This document shows positions 30,747-38,929 of a stretch of 46,378 nt of DNA, piece by piece (position 1 is the first letter of the stretch; every line of letters starts with the position of its first letter). A model generated the notes under the pieces. The model had not been told where the DNA came from. It saw only the letters and a program-made list of their open reading frames with translations, and made no database searches. Source of the DNA: Solidesulfovibrio sp. (GTDB lineage Bacteria > Desulfobacterota > Desulfovibrionia > Desulfovibrionales > Desulfovibrionaceae); contig NZ_JARKOZ010000051.1 in assembly GCF_029978005.1 (NCBI RefSeq), positions 1-46,378 on the forward strand, read 5' to 3'. The position numbers and the translations under genes are program-made.

Positions 30747-33208
30747 TCGCCTGGCTGCGCGACACCCTCCACCGGCGGCGGCAGGCCCGGGAACGGGCAA
30801 GCCTCGACGCCCTCAAGGTGCGCTACCACACCTTCCGCATCCTCCTGGCCAACGGCGAACGGGCCCTGGACAGGCTGGCCGAGGTCGAGGCCGCCCTGGC
30901 CGGCGGCGCGGCCACGGCCGAACTGGCCGGCCGGGTGGAGGAACTGCTCGCCGTGACCTTCGAAATGGCCGACGGCGCGGCAAGGCTCGCCGCCCGCGAG
31001 GCCAAGGCCCTCTACGCCCGCCAGATCGCCCTGGAAAAGGAGCTGCGCGCCGCCCTGGAAGCGGCCGAGGACGGGGTGCGCCCGCCCTCGTGCCTGCCCC
31101 TGGCCCTGGCGCGAAACCCCGAGGAAGCGGGCGGCAAGGCGGCCGGGCTTTCCCTGCTGCTCGGCAACGGCTTTCCCGTGCCGCCGGGGTTCGTGGCGAC
31201 GGTGGGGGCCTGCCGCGAATTCTGGCGCGAGACCGGGCTTGGGGTGCGCGTCGCCCGCACGTTGGGCGAGGCCGGGCCGGACGGGGACGTGGCCGCCGCC
31301 TGCGCCGCCCTGCGCCGGGACATCCTGGCCGCGCCCCTGCCCGACTGGCTGGCCGGGGACCTGGCCGAGGCCGCGGCCGCGCTGGCCCACGCCCCGGGGC
31401 TGCCCTCCCCCGCCGCCCTGGCCGCGCGCTCCAGCGCCCTGACCGAGGACCGGGCCGAGCACTCCTTCGCCGGCCAGTTCGCCACGGCCCTGAACCTTTC
31501 CCCCGAGACCCTTGGCCGGGGCTTTCTCGAAGTCATGGCCGGGGCCGTATCCGAGCAGGCCGTACTCTACCGCCGCCAGGCGGGCCTGCCGGCCGACGCC
31601 CTGGACATGGCCGTGCTCGTCCAGGCCATGGTCCCGGCCGTGGCCGCCGGCGTGGCCTTCAGCCTGGACCCGGTGCGGCCCGAATCGGACCGCATGCTGG
31701 TGTCGGCCGTGCCGGGCCTGGGCGTGCTGGCCGTCAACGGCGCGGCCCCGGTGGACATCTACCGCGTGGCCCGCGACGACCCGGACGACGTGGTGGCCCA
31801 CGTGGCCAGGAAGACCCGCCGGGCCGTGGCCGCCGCCGGGGGAGGCCTGCGCCGCGAGGCCGTGCCCGAGGCGGCCCGCAACGCCCCGGTGCTGAGTCCG
31901 ACCGTCCTTACGCGCCTGGCCAGGCTGACCCTGGCCGCCGAGGCCCTGGCCGGCTCCTGGCGAGACCTCGAATACGCCGTGGACGCGAACGGCGATCTTT
32001 GGCTGCTCCAGTCCCGCCCGGCGCGCATCGTCTGGGGCGCGCGCCGCCCGCCGGTTGCGCCCAAGCCCTTGTACGCCGGCGGCATGCCCGCCGCGCCCGG
32101 CCGCTGCCTGGGCCTGGCCCGCCACGTGACGGGCGGCGCGGCCGACGACGGCCGGGAGGACTGTCCGGTGGTGGCCCTGCTGGCCGAGGCCGCGCCCGAA
32201 GCGGTCCGGGGACTGCCCCAATGGCAGGGCGCGGCCACGGCCGGCGGCAATCCCGTGGACCATCTTTCCGCCCTGGCCCGCGAAGCCGGCCGGCCCATGC
32301 TGGCCCGGGCCCACGGCGTCATCGAGGCCGTGCCGGACGGCAGGCTCGTCGTGCTCGACGCCGACGCCGGCCTCATCCTGCCCGCGCCGCCGGCCATCGG
32401 CGACCCGGCCGGGCTGCTGCGCGCCCCGGACGGCCAGCGGCCCCGCCCCGCACTACCTCCTCTGCCGCCGGGGCGGGCCAGGGTGCACGACCTCGTCGTG
32501 CCCCTGACCCTGCCCGAGGCCGGCGACCCGGACCTTGGGGCGGCACGTTGCCGCAGCCTGCACGACGTGGCGCGCTTCGCCCGCGAAGCCGCCATGCGGG
32601 CCCTGTTCGAGGCCGGCGACGGTCTCCCCGCTTCCGCCGCCGGACGCGAGCTCCGCGGCGACGGCCCCGTGGCCTGCCAGGTCGTGGACCTCGGCGGCGC
32701 GTTGCGCGAGGACGGCCAGGCGGGCCCCCTTTCCGCCGCGTCGGTCGCCTCCGTTCCCCTGGCCGCCCTGTGGCGGGGCCTGGCCGCGACGGACGGGGAA
32801 GACGAGGCCCCCGGCCGGCCTCGCCCCCAGCCCGTGCTGGCCACGCGCGACTACGTCAACGCCAATTTCGTGTTGGAGCCCCACCGGGCCATGCTCGACG
32901 CCGTGTGCGGCCCCCGCTCCCGGGGCAACTACGCCCGGCTGCGCTTCGCCTGCGCCGGCCCGAAACCGGAACAGCGGCAGCGGCTGGCCGGATTCCTGAC
33001 GGAAGTCCTGCGGTCCCAAGGGTTCGTCGTCGCCCGGCGGGGCGACCTCGTCGACGCCGTCCTGCCCGACGCCGCCGAGGAAGCCACGGCCGAAGCCCTG
33101 GCGCTTCTGGGCAGGCTCCTGCGGTTCACCGGCCGGGCCGAGGCGGCCATGACCGACGGCGACGCCCCCGTCCGGGCGGCCCGGGCGTTCGTGGAAGGGG
33201 CGGCTTGA
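30743..33208 (+). CDS. PpsA-like phosphotransferase 3
   Basis: The 821-aa paralogue starts at a GTG overlapping the previous stop (GTGA), with GGAGGGAAG upstream. It has the shared N-terminal helices and then a complete ATP-grasp (AARSSALTEDRAEHSFAGQ near 228, WLLQSRPARI near 422). The His domain has H507 in NPVDHLSALARE; its preceding Gly/Thr-rich loop is altered. The C-terminal domain is the most divergent of the three: CRSLHDV near 603 is kept, but LGYHF is replaced by VLEPHR. The TIM barrel is absent. The stop lies 20 bp from a convergent hydrolase gene and ends the unit. Substrate specificity may differ from that of protein 1. Confidence 0.8.
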   Translation: MIAWLRDTLHRRRQARERASLDALKVRYHTFRILLANGERALDRLAEVEAALAGGAATAELAGRVEELLAVTFEMADGAARLAAREAKALYARQIALEKELRAALEAAEDGVRPPSCLPLALARNPEEAGGKAAGLSLLLGNGFPVPPGFVATVGACREFWRETGLGVRVARTLGEAGPDGDVAAACAALRRDILAAPLPDWLAGDLAEAAAALAHAPGLPSPAALAARSSALTEDRAEHSFAGQFATALNLSPETLGRGFLEVMAGAVSEQAVLYRRQAGLPADALDMAVLVQAMVPAVAAGVAFSLDPVRPESDRMLVSAVPGLGVLAVNGAAPVDIYRVARDDPDDVVAHVARKTRRAVAAAGGGLRREAVPEAARNAPVLSPTVLTRLARLTLAAEALAGSWRDLEYAVDANGDLWLLQSRPARIVWGARRPPVAPKPLYAGGMPAAPGRCLGLARHVTGGAADDGREDCPVVALLAEAAPEAVRGLPQWQGAATAGGNPVDHLSALAREAGRPMLARAHGVIEAVPDGRLVVLDADAGLILPAPPAIGDPAGLLRAPDGQRPRPALPPLPPGRARVHDLVVPLTLPEAGDPDLGAARCRSLHDVARFAREAAMRALFEAGDGLPASAAGRELRGDGPVACQVVDLGGALREDGQAGPLSAASVASVPLAALWRGLAATDGEDEAPGRPRPQPVLATRDYVNANFVLEPHRAMLDAVCGPRSRGNYARLRFACAGPKPEQRQRLAGFLTEVLRSQGFVVARRGDLVDAVLPDAAEEATAEALALLGRLLRFTGRAEAAMTDGDAPVRAARAFVEGAA

Positions 33209-33227
33209 CGCCTCTCGCCGCACTGGA

Positions 33228-34169
33228 TCAGGAGGCGGGCTCGCCGAAAAACGCGCGCAGCTCGCCGAGCAGGTCGCCCGGGCACTCGTCCTGCGGCGTG
33301 TGGCCGCAGTCGAGCGCCCGTCCGCGCACGTCCAGGGCCTTTTCCCGCCAGGTCTCGAGCACATCGTAGAGCGCCCCGACCGTACCCCGGCCCCCCCAGA
33401 GGGCCAGCAGCGGAGCCGCGATCCGCTTGTCGCCGTCGGCCGCGTCGTGGGCCAGGTCGATGCCCGCCGCGGCCCGGTAGTCCTCGCAGATGGCGTGGCG
33501 GGTCATGGGGTCAAGGTAGCAGCGCAGGTATTCGGCCAGGACCTCGGGCTCGGTGGCGTCCGGGATCTTGTTTTGCCCGGCGATGTGCCGGCGCAGGAAG
33601 AATTCCGGGTCGGCGTCGATGAGGCGCTCGGGCAGCGGATAGGGCTGGATGAGGAAGAACCACCAGAAATAACGCGTGGCGAAGGCCTTGTCGGTGCGTT
33701 CGTACATGGTCGACGTGGGGGCGATGTCGAGGAGCGCCAGCTTTGCGACGGCCTCGGGATGATCGAGGGCCATGCGGTGGGCCACCCGCGCGCCCCGGTC
33801 GTGGCCGACCACGTGGAAGCGGTCGTGGCCGAGGGCCCGCATCAGCTCCACCTGGTCGGCAGCCATGGCGCGCTTGGAGTAGTTGGCGTGGTCCGCGCCG
33901 CCCTCGGGCTTGCCGCTGTCGCCGTAGCCGCGCAGGTCGGCCGCGACCACGCTGAACCGTTCGGCCAGGGCCGGCGCGATCTTGCGCCAGGTGGCGTGGG
34001 TCTGGGGGTGGCCGTGCAAAAGGAGCAGCGGCGGCCCGTCGCCGGCCGCGGCGAAGCGCAGCCCGATGCCCTCGGAAGTCTCGAAATCGCGGAGCACAAA
34101 CCCACGCAGAAAGGGCGACGGCCCGAGTTCCCGGATTCGCCGGCCGGGGCCGGCAGTCGCTTGGCTCAT
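33228..34169 (-). CDS. Alpha/beta hydrolase of the haloacetate dehalogenase type
   Basis: The 313-aa hydrolase has the oxyanion-hole segment LLHGHPQTHATWRK and the nucleophile elbow VGHDRGARVAH, where the nucleophile is Asp124. The catalytic His290 is in DCGHTPQDE. Asp rather than Ser, with Arg125 and Arg128 after it, is the pattern of fluoroacetate/haloacetate dehalogenases that bind the substrate carboxylate. A possible mismatch is YFWWFFLIQP: from memory, the characterised defluorinase has His-Trp where this has Trp-Trp. An epoxide hydrolase-like role is therefore also possible. It is the last gene of the operon, with GGAGG before the start. Confidence 0.72.
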   Translation of the reverse strand: MSQATAGPGRRIRELGPSPFLRGFVLRDFETSEGIGLRFAAAGDGPPLLLLHGHPQTHATWRKIAPALAERFSVVAADLRGYGDSGKPEGGADHANYSKRAMAADQVELMRALGHDRFHVVGHDRGARVAHRMALDHPEAVAKLALLDIAPTSTMYERTDKAFATRYFWWFFLIQPYPLPERLIDADPEFFLRRHIAGQNKIPDATEPEVLAEYLRCYLDPMTRHAICEDYRAAAGIDLAHDAADGDKRIAAPLLALWGGRGTVGALYDVLETWREKALDVRGRALDCGHTPQDECPGDLLGELRAFFGEPAS

Positions 34170-34249
34170 GCATTTCCTCCAGAGGTCCGCGTTGCCGGCG
34201 CGACGCCGCCAGGGGCCGGGGCGTCGCGCCTTTTCCCGGTCGGGCCGGT

Positions 34250-35185
34250 TCAACCGTTCGTTTCGCCGATGACGGCGAGCTGTTTTTTGATCTTGGCCGC
34301 GCTGGCCACCAGGGCGCTTTTTTCCTCGTCCGTCAAGGCGACCTCGATGACGTCCTCCACGCCGCTGGCCCCGAGCTTGACCGGAACGCCGACGAACGTC
34401 TCGTGTATGCCGTACTGGCCGGTCAGGAAAGCGGCGCAGGGCAGGATCTTCTTCTTGTTCATGACCACGGCCGAGACCATCTGGATGACGGCCGAGGCCG
34501 GGGCGTAGAAGGCGCTGGTCTGCATGAGCCGGATGATCTCGGCCCCGCCGTCGCGGGTGCGGCCGATGAGCGCGTCCAGGCGCTCCTTGGGCAATAGCTC
34601 GGAAACGGGAATGCCGGCCACGGTGGAATAGCGCGGCACGGGCACCATGTCCTCGCCGTGCTCGCCGAGCACCATGGCCTGGACGTTCTCCACCGACACG
34701 CCGAGCTCCTTGGACAGGAAGTACTGGAAGCGGCAGGTGTCGAGCACGCCGGCCATGCCGACCACGCGGCTCCTGGGCAGCTGGCCGGCGCGCATGGCCA
34801 CGTGGCACATGACGTTGAGCGGGTTGCTCACGATGATGTAGAAGGCGTACGGGCTGTAGCGGGCGGCCTGGGCGACGCACTCGCCGACGATGGCCGCGTT
34901 GATCTTCAGCAGGTCGTCGCGGGTCATGCCCTCCTTGCGGGTGGCCCCGGCCGTGATGATGACGATTTCCGAGTCGCGCGTCTGCTCCAGGTCGTCGCCG
35001 GACACGCACACCGGCTCCAGAAGGTCGATGGGGCTCGCCTCCAGGAGGTCCAGGGCGATGCCCGCCGCCTTGCCCGGAGCCTTGTCCACCAGCACGACGC
35101 TCTTGCAGAACTTGCGTTCGACCAGCCGCCTGACGACCGCGCCGCCGACGTTGCCCGCGCCGAATACCGTGATCTTGCCGTTCAT
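34250..35185 (-). CDS. mdh: Malate dehydrogenase (LDH-like type)
   Basis: The 311-aa NAD-dependent dehydrogenase of the lactate/malate family has the nucleotide-binding loop VFGAGNVGGAV. The substrate loop TAGATRKEGMTRDDL carries the Arg that selects for a dicarboxylate, hence malate rather than lactate. VSNPLNVM, VLDTCRFQYFL and the catalytic His in LGEHGEDMVP are all conserved. It oxidises malate to oxaloacetate. The neighbours are a dicarboxylate-type transporter and a hydro-lyase, so it probably handles the product of the hydro-lyase step. Confidence 0.9.
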   Translation of the reverse strand: MNGKITVFGAGNVGGAVVRRLVERKFCKSVVLVDKAPGKAAGIALDLLEASPIDLLEPVCVSGDDLEQTRDSEIVIITAGATRKEGMTRDDLLKINAAIVGECVAQAARYSPYAFYIIVSNPLNVMCHVAMRAGQLPRSRVVGMAGVLDTCRFQYFLSKELGVSVENVQAMVLGEHGEDMVPVPRYSTVAGIPVSELLPKERLDALIGRTRDGGAEIIRLMQTSAFYAPASAVIQMVSAVVMNKKKILPCAAFLTGQYGIHETFVGVPVKLGASGVEDVIEVALTDEEKSALVASAAKIKKQLAVIGETNG

Positions 35186-35244
35186 GCGCCTTCCCGGACC
35201 GGCCGACGGCCGGTTGTTCGTACGTTGCGGAAAAAGGGGGCTTC

Positions 35245-36729
35245 CTAGCCGCCCAGGCCGATGAAGGCGATCCAGGGCACGCACACGAACAGGAACGCGC
35301 CCAGGAACAGCAGCCCGAAGACCGCGCCGAGCAGCCAGAACTCGCCGGCCTTGACGTAGCCCGTGCCGTACCAGATGGGGCTCGGGCCGGTGCCGTAGGG
35401 AGTGATGATGCCCATGATGCCGAAGGTCAGGCACAACAGAAGCGCCGTCTGCCCCTGGTTAAGGCCCGGGATGCCCTTGGCCGTGGTGAGGAACAGGGCC
35501 AGAAGCGCCGCGGCGTGGGCCGTGGAGCTGGCGAAGAAGTAGTGGGCGAAGAAGAAGAGCACGACGAGCCCGACGGCCACGGTCCCGGGGCCGAAACCCT
35601 GGAGCAGGGAGGTCGAGAACCCGGCGAACCACTTGAGGAAACCCACGTTGGCCAGGCCGCCGGCCAGGGCCACCAGGGTGCCGAACCAGGCGAGCACGTT
35701 CCAGGCCTGCTTGTTGCTTATGATGTCGTTCCAGGTGACCACGCCGGTCAGCACCATGGCCACCAGCACCAAAAGCGCCGCCGTGGTGGCGTTGATGCCG
35801 GGATAGACGACGCCGAAGCCGGTTTTGAGCATATCGGGCAGGGCCTTTTCGCCGAAGATCCACAGCACCAGGGCCAGCACGGCCAGCAGGGCCATGACGA
35901 CCTCCTGGCGGCGCAGCGGCCCCATTTCGGCCAGCTGCGCCGCCGCCCAGCGGGGCGTCTCCTCGGAGCGCTTCATGGTCGGCGGATAAAGGACGTAGGT
36001 GAGAAGCGGCACGGCCAGAAGCAGCGGCACGCCCACGGGCGCGAAGGCCTTGAACCACTGCAGCCACTCCACGCCGAAGCCGTTTTGCCTCATGATGCTC
36101 ACGGCCAGCACATTGGTGGCCAGGCCGGTCATGAACAGCGAACTGGTGACGCAGGTGCCGGCCAGGGCCACCCAGACCAGGTAGGCCCCGAGCTTTCGCG
36201 GTTCCTTGTCCGGCAGGGAGTCGTACATGACCGGGATGTTGCGCACGATGGGGAAGATGGTGCCGGCGCTGCGGGCGGTGTTGGAAGGCATGAACGGGGC
36301 CAGCACCGCGTCGGCGAAGACCACGGCGTAGCCCAGGCCCAGGCTGCTCTTGCCCAGGCGCTTGACCAGAAGCAGCGCGATGCGCTTGCCGAGGCCGGAT
36401 TTTTCATAGCCCATGGCGAACATGAAGGCCGCGAAGATGAGCCAGACCGTGCTTTGGGAGAATCCCGACAGCCCCCAGTTGACGAGGTCGCCGTTGGTGA
36501 CGGCCTTGTCCTTGACCGCCGGGCCGACGCCGAGCAGGCAGGCGGCCACGACGCCGATCACGCCGACCAGGGCCGCCGGCACGGGTTCGAGGATGAGCCC
36601 GGCCACCACGGCCAGGAACAGGGCGAAATAGAGCCAGGCCTGGGGCGAGAGCCCGGCCGGCGTGGGAACGCAGTACACGGCCAGGCCGACCGCAAACGGG
36701 GCGAGGCTTCTGCCGAGGGTGGATCGCAT
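35245..36729 (-). CDS. DASS-family (SLC13/CitT-like) dicarboxylate or tricarboxylate transporter
   Basis: The 494-aa inner-membrane protein has about 12-14 helices. Each half of the protein carries a Ser-Asn-Thr-type re-entrant loop of DASS carriers: MPSNTARSAGTIFPI near residue 150 and ASSTAHAAALLALF near 405. The fold and C-terminal pattern (GIITPYGTGPSPIWYGTGYVK) are those of citrate/succinate/tartrate antiporters. It imports a C4-C6 carboxylate by antiport or with sodium. The gene lies between the LeuD-type subunit and mdh in one operon, with GGGAGGAAG before the start. Confidence 0.9.
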   Translation of the reverse strand: MRSTLGRSLAPFAVGLAVYCVPTPAGLSPQAWLYFALFLAVVAGLILEPVPAALVGVIGVVAACLLGVGPAVKDKAVTNGDLVNWGLSGFSQSTVWLIFAAFMFAMGYEKSGLGKRIALLLVKRLGKSSLGLGYAVVFADAVLAPFMPSNTARSAGTIFPIVRNIPVMYDSLPDKEPRKLGAYLVWVALAGTCVTSSLFMTGLATNVLAVSIMRQNGFGVEWLQWFKAFAPVGVPLLLAVPLLTYVLYPPTMKRSEETPRWAAAQLAEMGPLRRQEVVMALLAVLALVLWIFGEKALPDMLKTGFGVVYPGINATTAALLVLVAMVLTGVVTWNDIISNKQAWNVLAWFGTLVALAGGLANVGFLKWFAGFSTSLLQGFGPGTVAVGLVVLFFFAHYFFASSTAHAAALLALFLTTAKGIPGLNQGQTALLLCLTFGIMGIITPYGTGPSPIWYGTGYVKAGEFWLLGAVFGLLFLGAFLFVCVPWIAFIGLGG

Positions 36730-36853
36730 GCTTCCTCCCGGGGTTGCGCGTGTCGCCCTCGCGTCACGTCCCGGAAGCGGACGCTTTTGGGGGTGACGCA
36801 CGGGACATCGCTCTTTCATTGAAACTGCCGACGGGCTCTACTTATCCCGGCCT

Positions 36854-37354
36854 CTACAAACCCAGGCTCTTGCGGATCATGGGCTTGATGCCGCCATTTC
36901 GCAGGATGTTCATGACGTAGTCCGACAGGGGCTGGGCCGTGAGCGTCGCGCCGGTGGTCTTGTTGGCGACCGTGCCCGCGGCGATGTCCACGGACACGAC
37001 GTCCCCGCGCGCCACGGCCTCCTGCACGCCCGGGCAGACGATGGCCGGCAGGCCCAGGTTGATGGCGTTGCGGAAAAATATCCTGCCGAAGGACTCGGCC
37101 AGGATGGCCCCCACGCCGGCGGCCTTGAGGGTGACCACGGCGTGCTCCCGGCTGGAGCCGCAGCCGAAGTTGGTGGCGGCGACCACGACGTCGCCCGGGG
37201 CGCACTGGGAGGCAAAGAGCGGATCGGCCCCCTCCATGGCGTGCCTGGCCACGTCCTCGGGATCGGTCAGGTCCAGAAAGCGGCCGGGATAGATCTGGTC
37301 GGTGTCGACGTTGGCCCCGTAGACGAAGGCCTTGCCGGTGATGGTCGTCTGCAT
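36854..37354 (-). CDS. LeuD-type small subunit of an aconitase-family hydro-lyase
   Basis: The 166-aa swivelling-domain protein begins ITGKAFVYGANVDTDQIYPGRFL and has NFGCGSSREHAV, the substrate-binding loop of LeuD/DmdB proteins. The short form pairs with a separate 417-aa large subunit, encoded just upstream. Related pairs are isopropylmalate isomerase, dimethylmalate dehydratase, citraconate or maleate hydratase and homoaconitase. The variable loop that fixes specificity (ANVDTDQIYPGRFL) cannot be assigned by eye. The neighbours favour a C4-C6 hydroxyacid catabolic reaction over leucine synthesis. AGGAGGAG precedes the start. Confidence 0.85.
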   Translation of the reverse strand: MQTTITGKAFVYGANVDTDQIYPGRFLDLTDPEDVARHAMEGADPLFASQCAPGDVVVAATNFGCGSSREHAVVTLKAAGVGAILAESFGRIFFRNAINLGLPAIVCPGVQEAVARGDVVSVDIAAGTVANKTTGATLTAQPLSDYVMNILRNGGIKPMIRKSLGL

Positions 37355-37443
37355 GGCGATGCTCCTCCTGTCGCGTCCGGAAAGGGCGCGCACGCCCGTT
37401 ACGGACAGCTTCCTCGAATCGTTTCTTGGTAAGGGACGCCGGC

Positions 37444-38697
37444 CTAGGCGAGGTATTTGGCCGGGTCGGCGATCCGGCCCTCCAGGGCGGAAGCGGCCAC
37501 GGCGGCCGGGGAAGCCAGGAAGATCTCCGCCTTGGCATGGCCCATGCGGCCCGGGAAGTTGCGGTTGGAGGAACTGATGCAGCGCTCGCCCGAGGCGAGC
37601 AGGCCTTCGTGGGTGCCGAGGCACGCGGCGCAGCCCGGGGTGACGAAGGTGGCCCCGGCGGCGACCAGGGCCTGGACGTAGCCCCGCTCCATGGCTTCCA
37701 GGAACACCGCCTTGGAGGCCGGCACCACGAGCATGCGGGTCCCGGGGTGGATGTGCTTGCCTTGCAGGATGGCGGCGGCCACGGCCAGGTCCTCGACGCG
37801 CCCGCCCGTACAGGTGCCGAGGAAGGCCTGATCCACGGGCTTGCCGGCGTGCGCGGCCAGATCGGAGACGTTGTCCACGCTAAATGGCGCAGCCAGTTGG
37901 GGGCCGATGGCCGAGACGTCGAAGACGTGCTCGGCGGCGTAGCGGAAGTCGGGGTCGGTGGTCGGAACGTCCGCCGGCGGGCAGCCCCGGGAGGCCAGAA
38001 AGGCCATGGTGACGTCGTCGGGCTGGATGTAGCTGGTCTTGGCCCCCATCTCCGTGGTCATGTTGCAAAGGGCCATGCGCTCGGAGACGCCGAACTGGCG
38101 CAGGGTCGGGCCGGCGAACTCCACGGCCTTGTACACGGCGTAGTCGGCCTTGAGCCGGCCGATGACGTGCAGGATCACGTCCTTGGCGTACACGCCCGGC
38201 CGGGGCTTGCCCTCCAGGCGGATGCGCACGATCTCCGGCACCCGGAACCAGAGCTTGCCCGTGACCAGGATGATGGCCAGGTCCGTGGCCCCGACGCCGG
38301 TGCCGAAAGCGCCGAAAGCGCCATGGGTGGTGGTGTGGGAATCCGTGACCACCACGACCTGGCCGGGGCGCACGAGCCCCTTGTCGGCCAGCACCTGGTG
38401 GCACACGCCCTGGTCCACGTCCATGAGCAGGTCGATGCCCTGCTCCCGGCAGAACTCGCGGAACTGCTTCTGGTTCTCGGCCTGGGCGATGGTCGAGGCC
38501 GGGGCGTAGTGGTCGAGGAACATGACGACCTTGTCCGGGGCGTGCACCCTGACGCCGCCCATTTCGCGAAACGAGCGGACGGTTTGCAGGTACAGGTCGT
38601 TGATGCCGGCCAGGTCCACGTCGCAGTTGACGATCTCCCCCGCGCCCACCGAGGGGACGCCGGCGGCCCGGGCAAGGATCTTTTCGATGGCGTGCAT
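37444..38697 (-). CDS. LeuC-type large subunit of an aconitase-family hydro-lyase
   Basis: The 417-aa protein carries the aconitase-family signatures VVVVTDSHTTTHGAFGAFGTGVGATD (in parts) and the three 4Fe-4S ligands: Cys in FLGTCTGGRVEDL and the CxxC of TPGCAACLG. It forms a dehydratase/hydratase with the small subunit encoded 89 bp downstream. It is the first gene of the operon. A sigma54-type promoter precedes it at 38809-38823, and the divergent PrpR_N-type activator is the obvious regulator. The exact substrate is undetermined; biosynthetic LeuC is less likely because of this regulation and context. Confidence 0.87.
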   Translation of the reverse strand: MHAIEKILARAAGVPSVGAGEIVNCDVDLAGINDLYLQTVRSFREMGGVRVHAPDKVVMFLDHYAPASTIAQAENQKQFREFCREQGIDLLMDVDQGVCHQVLADKGLVRPGQVVVVTDSHTTTHGAFGAFGTGVGATDLAIILVTGKLWFRVPEIVRIRLEGKPRPGVYAKDVILHVIGRLKADYAVYKAVEFAGPTLRQFGVSERMALCNMTTEMGAKTSYIQPDDVTMAFLASRGCPPADVPTTDPDFRYAAEHVFDVSAIGPQLAAPFSVDNVSDLAAHAGKPVDQAFLGTCTGGRVEDLAVAAAILQGKHIHPGTRMLVVPASKAVFLEAMERGYVQALVAAGATFVTPGCAACLGTHEGLLASGERCISSSNRNFPGRMGHAKAEIFLASPAAVAASALEGRIADPAKYLA

Positions 38698-38808
38698 CGA
38701 GGCCTCCTGAAAAGTGTTCGGGTTCCAATGCGGTCGCGGCGCATCCCGGCCGGGCCCCGGGGTACGGGGCGGCTCCGGGAGCCTTTCGTCCGTGTGTCGA
38801 GGAGGGAA

Positions 38809-38823
38809 GCAGCAATCGTTCCA
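38809..38823 (-). promoter_or_regulatory. Sigma54 promoter candidate of the hydro-lyase/transporter operon
   Basis: On the minus strand the site reads TGGAACGATTGCTGC, with GG and GC exactly 10 bp apart and a good match in the -24 block (TGG-ACG). The predicted start is near 38797, about 100 bp before the LeuC-type start. A divergent sigma54 activator and repeated boxes upstream support it. Confidence 0.6.
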
Positions 38824-38856
38824 AAAATATCATTTTTAATTTCAATGCATTAACAA

Positions 38857-38869
38857 ACAATGGCATTGT
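38857..38869. promoter_or_regulatory. Perfect 13-bp palindrome in the divergent promoter region
   Basis: ACAATG-G-CATTGT is perfectly self-complementary about its centre base. It lies between the sigma54-type promoter and the CGTTTCA boxes, in the AT-rich stretch 38821-38925. It could be a bending or regulator site; no protein can be assigned. Confidence 0.35.
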
Positions 38870-38871
38870 CA

Positions 38872-38920
38872 TGAAACGCAAAACGTTCTATTTCGCTGAA
38901 AAACGTTTCATTTCGTTTCA
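38872..38920. promoter_or_regulatory. Repeated TGAAACG/CGTTTCA boxes, candidate activator sites
   Basis: TGAAACG at 38872-38878 and CGTTTCA at 38904-38910 and 38914-38920 are copies of one 7-bp box. The last two are 10 bp apart, so on the same helix face. The middle one is part of TGAAA-N4-TTTCA. They lie about 75-125 bp upstream of the predicted start of the operon, the usual enhancer distance, and end 10 bp before the activator's own start codon, which suggests autoregulation. Confidence 0.55.
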
Positions 38921-38929
38921 GGAGACCGC

